From: Paraburkholderia xenovorans LB400
GTDB lineage: Bacteria > Pseudomonadota > Gammaproteobacteria > Burkholderiales > Burkholderiaceae
Assembly: GCF_000013645.1 (NCBI RefSeq)
Contig: NC_007951.1
Coordinates: forward strand, 1,984,001-2,048,000
Length of the DNA: 64,000 bases
Reading direction: 5' to 3'
Shown: positions 57,800 through 64,000 of the stretch, one piece after another
Position numbering within the stretch: the first letter of the stretch is position 1
Layout of the letters: the number at the start of each line of letters is the position of its first letter
Program-made: the position numbers and the translations under genes
Notes under the pieces: model-generated
The model's database searches: none
The model's input: the letters and a program-made list of their open reading frames with translations, nothing else
Told to the model about the DNA's origin: nothing

Positions 57800-57919
57800 G
57801 GTTGACACATTGACAATAAGCATAAATCATATCGCCATACATTTTGACAATAATTATCCATGTGCAAATTAGCTGGCCGCTGCACCAGTGTTGGGCCACG
57901 CTATGCTTTCAGGGACACC

Positions 57920-58130
57920 ATGATGAAGATGACGGGCCGTACCATACTTGTTACCGGTGGCAGTTCGGGAATCGGTCTTGAATTCGCACGTCAGTTGCTG
58001 GCCCGTGGCAATACGGTCGTCGTAACCGGCCGTCGCGAGACGGCACTCGCCGAAGCGCACGAAACTTCCCAGCGTTCAGACCGTCCGCAGCGACGCGGCC
58101 GATCCCGATGCGATTCGCGCACTGCGCGAC
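57920..58130 (+). pseudogene. SDR oxidoreductase 5' part (copy 2)
   Basis: Same TGGSSGIG-bearing fragment, with the same frameshift after TALAEA and the same IS3 junction as 30446-30656. Confidence 0.85.
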
Positions 58131-58157
58131 TGACCTGCGGCGGGATTCTGTAGCCAG

Positions 58158-58997
58158 TCAGGCAGTGAGTCGCATGTCGATATTATCGGACTCCAGCGAG
58201 GCTCGACGGACCGTGGCCGGAGGTTGGTAACGATGGGCGCTATGCGGCCGCCTCTCGTTGTAGAACTGACGCCATTGCTCGATGAGCATTTTTGCCTCGG
58301 CGCGGCTGCGGAACCATTCGCGATTCAGCAGTTCGTCACGCAGTTTGCCGTTGAAGCTTTCGACGAAGCCATTCTGCCAAGGGCTACCCGGCGCGATGAA
58401 GGCCGGGCCAATCGAGGCGTCACGCAGCCAGCGCATCACCCGGGCGGCGGTAAATTCCGCGCCGTTGTCCGACCGGATGAATGCCGGCTTTCCATACAGC
58501 CGCATCAGCCTCGACAGCACCAGAATCACGTCCTGCGAACGCAGGCTGGCACCAACCTCGATTGCCACGCATTCCCGGGTGTACTCGTCGATCACGCACA
58601 GCATTTTCAAGACACGGCCGTCGACCAGTTGATCGAGGACGAAGTCGTAACTCCAGACCGAATTGGGCTTTGTCGCGCCAGGCAGGCGGATATCGCTGCC
58701 GCAACGTCGTCGACGCGGCCGTCGCTTCGGGATGTTCAGCTTCAGCGCACGCCACATCCGGCGCACGAGCGATTCGCCCAACGACAACCAGGCCGAGATC
58801 CGGCAGTAGCCAAAGCGCGGCACTTCCTGGGACGCCGCGATTAACCGTTCGCCCAGGGTCCGGTCTTTCTCCGGTTGCCTGAGCGCGTAGGTCGCCACCC
58901 GGCGGCTCAGCCCCAGGTAACGACATGCCTTACGTTGCGATAGTCCCCTCCGGGTCAGGACTTCCAGCGCTTCGCGCCGGCCCGTCGGGGAATTCAT
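58158..58997 (-). CDS. IS3-family transposase OrfB (copy 2)
   Basis: Same 279-residue integrase-like product as 30684-31523, DDE residues intact. Confidence 0.92.
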   Translation of the reverse strand: MNSPTGRREALEVLTRRGLSQRKACRYLGLSRRVATYALRQPEKDRTLGERLIAASQEVPRFGYCRISAWLSLGESLVRRMWRALKLNIPKRRPRRRRCGSDIRLPGATKPNSVWSYDFVLDQLVDGRVLKMLCVIDEYTRECVAIEVGASLRSQDVILVLSRLMRLYGKPAFIRSDNGAEFTAARVMRWLRDASIGPAFIAPGSPWQNGFVESFNGKLRDELLNREWFRSRAEAKMLIEQWRQFYNERRPHSAHRYQPPATVRRASLESDNIDMRLTA

Positions 58998-59257
58998 TTT
59001 TTTCGGCTGAACTCCTTCAGACCATCGATCACCAGCAGTTGCTCGGCAATCAGGCGCTTGAGCCGATCATTTTCCGATTCCAGTTCTTTGAGACGCCGGG
59101 CCTCGGCGACATCCATGCCGCCGAACTTGTTTCGCCAGCGGTAGAAAGTCTGTTCCGTGATGTTGTGCCGTTTGCACAGATCCTTCACCGCTTCTTCGCG
59201 GCTCTCGGCTTCCCGCAGGATGCGGATGATCTGTTCGTCGGTGTGGCGCTTCTTCAT
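58994..59257 (-). CDS. IS3-family transposase OrfA (copy 2)
   Basis: Same 87-residue DNA-binding product as 31520-31783, with the A7 run at its end. Confidence 0.92.
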   Translation of the reverse strand: MKKRHTDEQIIRILREAESREEAVKDLCKRHNITEQTFYRWRNKFGGMDVAEARRLKELESENDRLKRLIAEQLLVIDGLKEFSRKK

Positions 59258-59325
59258 CGAGTTCTCCTTGCCTCTAGGATAAGAGAACTCACTTGCCGTT
59301 TGGCTACATGATCCGTCTCAGGTCA

Positions 59326-59902
59326 CGACACCGTGCTACAGGATCATCCGGCACTCGACGTAGTCATTCATTGCGCGGGCATCATGCGCAAGCTGGACTT
59401 GCAGAAAGCGGCCGACTTTGTCGACGTGACACGCGAGATCGAGACGAATCTGAACGGCACTATCTGGGCCAACCTGGCTTTTCTCGATCATCTGCGGACA
59501 AGGCCCGATGCCATGCTCGTGAATGTTTCGTCCGGCCTCGCGTTTGTGCCTCTGGCCGTCGCACCAATCTATTCGGCTGCCAAAGCTGGACCGCATGCTT
59601 ACACACAAAGTCTGCGGCTTCAGCTAAAGGATACCCACATCAGCGTTGTCGAACTGGCGCCACCTTCCACCGACACTCCACTCTTTTACGGCGATTTCAC
59701 AAAGATCGACACGGGTGGTCTCAAACCGATGCGAGTCGATGCGATGGTCACGAAGGCCATTCGCGGCATGGAGCGCGGTCAGACGGAGATCAGGCCATGC
59801 CTCGCTAATGTCCTCAAGCTGCTTGGGCGAATTGCGCCGAATACAGCCGTACATATGGCAGGTAATGCGGCTGTCGATGCCATGCGAAAGGCTTCGGTCT
59901 AA
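59326..59902 (+). pseudogene. SDR oxidoreductase 3' part (copy 2)
   Basis: Same as 31852-32428, open to its natural stop. Confidence 0.85.
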
Positions 59903-60043
59903 TGTCGCAAATGTTGTGGTCCGCAGTTCGATAGCACGCAAAGCGGAAGTGCGAATGGCACACCGACGTTCAACTTCAGCATCGGCCGGTTGCCGATCCG
60001 CGACATCGTTCTCAACAGCTAATTTCTCTCAGCATGTGGCGCG

Positions 60044-60466
60044 TCAGGAAAAGAAGCGGGGGCGTTCGCCCCACAGCGGTCCTTCTGCGCAATACACAAG
60101 ATGGTCGAGCACCGGGAGAAGATATCTGGACGCCTTCAGTCGCGGTGTCGAGATCGTCGCCGCATCCGCGCTGAGAGCAGATACCCGGGAAAGCATCTGC
60201 ATGATGAAGTCCATGAACACGATGGCGCGTTTCGGCAACGGGCGGTTGGCCACATACGGGATCTGGATCGTGACGGGCGGCGCGGCGTCTTCGCTGAGCA
60301 ACCGCCGCAGGTTGCTGTTTTTCAACCCGTCTTCAAACAGCCATTGCAGCCGATATCCGACTCTAAGGCCCGTGTTGACAGCCTCGTGTACGGCTTCCGG
60401 AGAGTTGACGCGCAGCCTGTCCCTGTGTTGATTTGCAGAGACGGATCCGACGGCGAGCTCCCAAAA
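60044..60466 (-). pseudogene. LysR C-terminal fragment (copy 2)
   Basis: Same effector-domain fragment as 32570-32992; the DNA-binding half is missing here too. Confidence 0.75.
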
Positions 60467-60537
60467 ATTGCCACCACAATTGGGAAAATGAGCAGCGTAC
60501 ACGTCACGTGTCCAACGTCCGAGTTGCCATAGGCTCA

Positions 60538-61710
60538 CTAGAACTTGACGGTAATTCCTGTTGTAAGCTCGATCTGTGACCTATGACCCCAAGCCGTTTC
60601 TCCGCCCGATGGGGATATGGCAGCACGCTGGGCGTCCCCGCATGCAAGTTGGTAGGCTGCCAAGACATAGAGCGAAGTTGCTTTCGATAATGAGTAACTG
60701 GCGCCAGCCGTAACTTGCTGCCAGCGCGGGTGTCGCCCATCTGCGAAATTTCCGTAACTCGCACCCCCATCCGCCGTTCCATCGGTGAAGGTGTAGACGA
60801 GCTGAGTTGCAATCGCTTGCGTGATCTGATAGCTGACGTTCGCCTCGTAATTTAGCAATCGAAGAGAAGTGCCATCGTTGTAGTCAAAAACTACGTCGCT
60901 GAAGACAGCTCCGATAGTGAATCCCGAGATCTTGTAGTTGGCTCCGGCCGCTCCCACGGTTTGCTTCGCAACGGGTTGCGAATAAAAGATGTTGGTACTG
61001 AGAGTGTTATAGTCGCCCGAAATAGCTCCGCCCGTGTTGCTGCCATTGGCATTGCCCGACGATGGGTGGTTCAATTGCAAAAATGCAGCCGCTATCTTGA
61101 GCGGGCCATTTGTATAGGCTGCGCCTACGCTGAAGGCACTGTCGTTTGAGAAGCCGGTTGAATTTCCACCAGACGCTTGATTGCTGAATGCATAGAGACC
61201 GCCAAACGATAGCCCGGCAATCTGCGAACTTGCATACTTGACCGAATTGTTGATTCGAAGGGAGTTGAACATGTTGTCGTTGTCACCGATGTGGGCTCCC
61301 ATTTGATCAGCATACTGCTTCGAGGAGGCGAGGAGACTTACATAGTCCACGACTGAGTCATATTGCCGACCGAATGTCACTGCACCGAATTGCTGCTGGC
61401 TCAAGCCAACATATGCCTGGCGACCAAATAAGCGCCCGCCGTTTAACAGCGCACCACTAGAAGAACTGTAACCGTTCTCCAGCCTAAAAATGGCTTTCAG
61501 GCCGTTGCCCAAGTCACCTTGTCCGAGCAGCCCCCAGCGATTCCCGAGCCCGATACCTTGCGTCTCCTGCCAGAGTGACTTTCCTTGGACGTTGGATGTG
61601 TACGCTATTCCGGTATCAACATTGCCGTACAGTGTCACGCTGCTCTGTGCATGAGCGATAGTTGAAAATCCTCCGAGCAGGAGGGCTCCAATGGTCGATT
61701 TTTTCATCAT
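60538..61710 (-). CDS. Gram-negative porin (copy 2)
   Basis: Identical 390-residue porin to that at 33064-34236, signal peptide and terminal phenylalanine intact. Confidence 0.93.
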   Translation of the reverse strand: MMKKSTIGALLLGGFSTIAHAQSSVTLYGNVDTGIAYTSNVQGKSLWQETQGIGLGNRWGLLGQGDLGNGLKAIFRLENGYSSSSGALLNGGRLFGRQAYVGLSQQQFGAVTFGRQYDSVVDYVSLLASSKQYADQMGAHIGDNDNMFNSLRINNSVKYASSQIAGLSFGGLYAFSNQASGGNSTGFSNDSAFSVGAAYTNGPLKIAAAFLQLNHPSSGNANGSNTGGAISGDYNTLSTNIFYSQPVAKQTVGAAGANYKISGFTIGAVFSDVVFDYNDGTSLRLLNYEANVSYQITQAIATQLVYTFTDGTADGGASYGNFADGRHPRWQQVTAGASYSLSKATSLYVLAAYQLACGDAQRAAISPSGGETAWGHRSQIELTTGITVKF

Positions 61711-61829
61711 GTGTCTCCTGAATTAATATATATAAATTAGTTAGGCGTATTAAATTCTAGTAATTTAGAAGATACGATCCTCCATAGAAATTTTTCCCGA
61801 GCAGATTCGCTGAGCTTTTTTGCAGGAAT

Positions 61830-62480
61830 CTACTGGACGTAGTCCGGCTGGCGGTCTGGTTGCGCCGCGTCGAAGGCCGGGTGCTGTTTCGCATGCTGGA
61901 ATACGGCCAGCGCGCGCGGGAAGGCGGACAGATCGCAGTCCATACGCAGCGCGTTCGCGATCTGCGGCACAAGACAGATGTCCGCCAGCGTGGGCTCGGC
62001 GCCGAAGGCCCACGGGCCTACCTGCGCCACGCTGCGCTGCGCGAGCAGCCGCTCGACGGTGCCCATGCCCTCGGCGATCCAATGCTTGTACCAGGCGTCC
62101 TTCTGCTCGGGTGTGACTTTCAGCACGTCCGTCAGGTACTTGAGGATGCGCAGGTTGTTAACCGGGTGAATGTCGCAGGCGATCGCATTTGCGAATTCCA
62201 GCACGCGCGCGCGCAGTACCGGTTCGACCGGAATTAGGCGCGGCTCCGGATGCGTGACGTCGAGCCAGTCGATGATCGCGAGCGACTGCGCGAGACGGAA
62301 GTCGCCGTCGACAATCGCCGGCACGCTGGCGGAGGCGTTGATGTTGGCGATATAACCCGCGTCGCGCTGCTCGCCGACGCGGATATTGACGCCGTGATAC
62401 GCGATGTTGAGACCCTTCAGCACGAGCGCAATGCGCACGCGGTACGAGGTCGAGCTGTTGAAGAAGCTGTAGAGATCCAC
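61830..62480 (-). CDS. nagL: maleylpyruvate isomerase (copy 2)
   Basis: Identical 216-residue zeta-class enzyme to that at 34356-35006, GTG start and SSxxYRVR motif included. Confidence 0.9.
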   Translation of the reverse strand: MDLYSFFNSSTSYRVRIALVLKGLNIAYHGVNIRVGEQRDAGYIANINASASVPAIVDGDFRLAQSLAIIDWLDVTHPEPRLIPVEPVLRARVLEFANAIACDIHPVNNLRILKYLTDVLKVTPEQKDAWYKHWIAEGMGTVERLLAQRSVAQVGPWAFGAEPTLADICLVPQIANALRMDCDLSAFPRALAVFQHAKQHPAFDAAQPDRQPDYVQ

Positions 62481-62515
62481 GTTCGTGTTCCTGGATGTCT
62501 GCGGGTAAGAGGAGG

Positions 62516-63214
62516 TCAGGCGATCTTGACGGTCAGCTCACCGAGACGCTCGACGCCTACCTTCATCGTGTCGCCGGGCTTCACCGGGCCGACGCCTTCG
62601 GGCGTGCCCGTGTAGATCAGGTCGCCCGGTTCGAGCCGGAAGAACCTCGACAGGTAGGCGACCGTCTCGGCCACCGACCAGATCAGCTGCGTGACGTTAC
62701 TCTTCTGCTTCGTTTCGCCGTTCACACTTAGCCAGAGGTCGGCTTTCTCGATGTGGCCGACGCTTGCCGCCGGATGGATCGGGCCGATCGGCGCCGATCG
62801 GTCGAATGCCTTGCCGATTTCCCACGGACGGCCCATCTCCCGCATCTTCATTTGGAGATCGCGGCGCGTCATGTCGAGGCCGACCGCATAGCCCCAGACG
62901 TAGTCGAGCGCCTCCTTGAGCGGGATGTCCGCGCCGCGCTTGCCGATTACGGCCACGAGCTCGGCCTCGTATTGATAGTTCTGCGTTTCGGGCGGATAGT
63001 CGAGCGCGAGTGTCTCGTTGTAGCCGACCGGCACCACAGCGTTGTCGGGCTTGCAGAAGAAGAATGGCGGCTCGCGGTCCGGGTCGAAGCCCATCTCGCG
63101 CGCGTGCGCGGCGTAGTTGCGGCCGACGCAATAGACGCGGCGCACCGCGATCGCGTCGTTTGTGCGGACGACCGGTACGGCGACCAGCGCTTCGGGCGGG
63201 AAAATGAATGCCAT
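62516..63214 (-). CDS. nagK: fumarylpyruvate hydrolase (copy 2)
   Basis: Identical 232-residue FAH-family enzyme to that at 35042-35740. Confidence 0.92.
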   Translation of the reverse strand: MAFIFPPEALVAVPVVRTNDAIAVRRVYCVGRNYAAHAREMGFDPDREPPFFFCKPDNAVVPVGYNETLALDYPPETQNYQYEAELVAVIGKRGADIPLKEALDYVWGYAVGLDMTRRDLQMKMREMGRPWEIGKAFDRSAPIGPIHPAASVGHIEKADLWLSVNGETKQKSNVTQLIWSVAETVAYLSRFFRLEPGDLIYTGTPEGVGPVKPGDTMKVGVERLGELTVKIA

Positions 63215-63279
63215 GGTGAATCTCGTTGTTGAAATGATTGGAGTCGCGCGTGCCGGACAGGGCTCACGCGGCGGTGCCG

Positions 63280-64000
63280 TTACTGGCGCTCTTCGCGCAG
63301 CAGGCTGAGCGCGGCGAGCACGGGGCGATTCGAGTAGCTGAACAGGACGGCGTCCTCGTCGGTGTCGAACCTGACCGGCTGCCACGACGGCGCGACGAAC
63401 ACGTCGTGCGGCGCGAACTCGAACAACTGTTCTCCGATCCGGACGTTCCCCTGTCCCTCGACCACGCTGAATACCGTGGAATCGGTCGTCCGGTAAGCCT
63501 TGCCGCGGAAGCCCCTCGGCAGTAGCTGCATGAAGGTCGCCATCGTCGGCATCGGGTAGCCGCCTGTGGCCGGGTTCACGTAGCGCAACTTGAAGCCGTC
63601 CCAGGCGTCAGCCTCGTTCGTGCGAGAGAGCGTGTAGAGTGCCTCGCGGCTGCGCACATACGGGTAGTTGAAGATTGGCGAGTTGCCGTTCTTCACGTCG
63701 TGGCGCACCGGCAGCATGTTCTGGCCGTAGCGCGCGAAGCTGTCCCCCTCGGGCCGTTTGACCGGTTGCGTGTCTTCCGGATAGGTCTCGGCAAAGCCGG
63801 CGTCCAGCTGGAGCAGGAGCGGAATGTCGAGGCCGTCGAGCCACACGACGGGCTCGCCGCTGGCCTGGATGCTTGGGTTGCCGTGGTCGTGCCACGTCCA
63901 CGACGGCGTGATGATAAAGTCCCCCGGATGCATCGTCGTGCGCTCGCCGTCGACGGCTGTCCACGCGCTCGTGCCCTCGACGATGAAACGCAGCGCCGAC
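63280..64000 (-). CDS. nagI: gentisate 1,2-dioxygenase, partial at window end (copy 2)
   Basis: C-terminal 240 residues of the bicupin; the start (expected near 64326) is outside the window. The sequence is identical to copy 1 as far as it goes. Whether the transporter, M24 and MarR genes are also repeated cannot be seen. Confidence 0.92.
   Translation of the reverse strand, partial: SALRFIVEGTSAWTAVDGERTTMHPGDFIITPSWTWHDHGNPSIQASGEPVVWLDGLDIPLLLQLDAGFAETYPEDTQPVKRPEGDSFARYGQNMLPVRHDVKNGNSPIFNYPYVRSREALYTLSRTNEADAWDGFKLRYVNPATGGYPMPTMATFMQLLPRGFRGKAYRTTDSTVFSVVEGQGNVRIGEQLFEFAPHDVFVAPSWQPVRFDTDEDAVLFSYSNRPVLAALSLLREERQ

Larger units (their letters stand above)
58131..59325 (-). mobile_element. 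IS3-family element, IS407-like (copy 2)
   Basis: Identical to the element at 30657-31851, including its CGAC target duplication. The IS therefore entered the SDR gene before the large duplication. Confidence 0.9.
54704..64000. repeat. large direct repeat, copy 2 (runs off the window)
   Basis: This copy matches 27230-36526 with a constant offset of 27,474 and no difference that I found. The preceding bases show no similarity to those before copy 1, so the edge is sharp. It starts inside the IS110-type transposase gene and is cut by the window end inside gentisate dioxygenase. Confidence 0.95.

Overview
The window is high-GC DNA of Burkholderiales type (Burkholderia / Paraburkholderia / Caballeronia). 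This rests on the porin, the nag/gentisate genes, the IS407-like element and the codon use. It looks like plasmid or integrated-element DNA: about a third is a conjugation module, and most of the rest is accessory cargo broken by insertion sequences. I see no replication or partition genes, tRNA, rRNA or CRISPR array.

Layout. (1) 0-5.5 kb: a minus-strand pair, a fatty acid desaturase and a membrane transporter. The desaturase is split by a complete IS21-family element with a 6-bp target duplication. An ACT-domain gene follows. (2) 5.6-8.9 kb: a coiled-coil protein, an AlpA-type regulator, a phage-like small protein, and a group II intron sitting directly after a Rho-independent terminator. 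(3) 9.0-26.5 kb: one long plus-strand transfer operon in the order kikA/trbM-virB1-2-3-4-6-5-7-8-9-10-11-virD4-primase-LPD7 protein-mobC-relaxase. It is tightly packed with many ATGA overlaps. virD4 is split into two overlapping frames. (4) 26.5-28.7 kb: a decayed DNA adenine methylase interrupted by an IS110/IS1111-family element. (5) 28.7-40.5 kb: a small membrane protein, a TetR regulator, an SDR gene split by an IS3-family element, a LysR fragment, and a minus-strand gentisate catabolic cluster. That cluster holds a porin, maleylpyruvate isomerase, fumarylpyruvate hydrolase, gentisate dioxygenase, an M24-fold hydrolase and an aromatic-acid MFS transporter, with a divergent MarR regulator. 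(6) 40.5-54.7 kb: gene remnants, a large hybrid sensor kinase, and a heat-shock island. The island has three hsp20 genes (one broken), groES-groEL, several small unknown proteins, two sigma-32-type promoters and a possible RNA thermometer, followed by an RsbRD-type sensor kinase broken near its 3' end. (7) 54.7-64.0 kb: a second copy of 27230-36526, running off the window end with an offset of 27,474 bases.

How the parts work together. The transfer operon encodes a near-complete VirB/VirD4 type IV secretion system with its own relaxase, relaxosome accessory protein and primase. The cargo gives the host gentisate (ring-cleavage) catabolism with uptake and regulation, and a second chaperone set under heat-shock control. 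The large direct repeat has its junction inside the IS110 transposase gene. This is what a tandem duplication of a 27.5-kb unit carrying both the gentisate cluster and the heat-shock island would leave.

Many accessory genes carry single-base indels, while the virB genes are intact apart from virD4. This fits relaxed selection on the cargo, although residual sequencing error cannot be excluded from the sequence alone.
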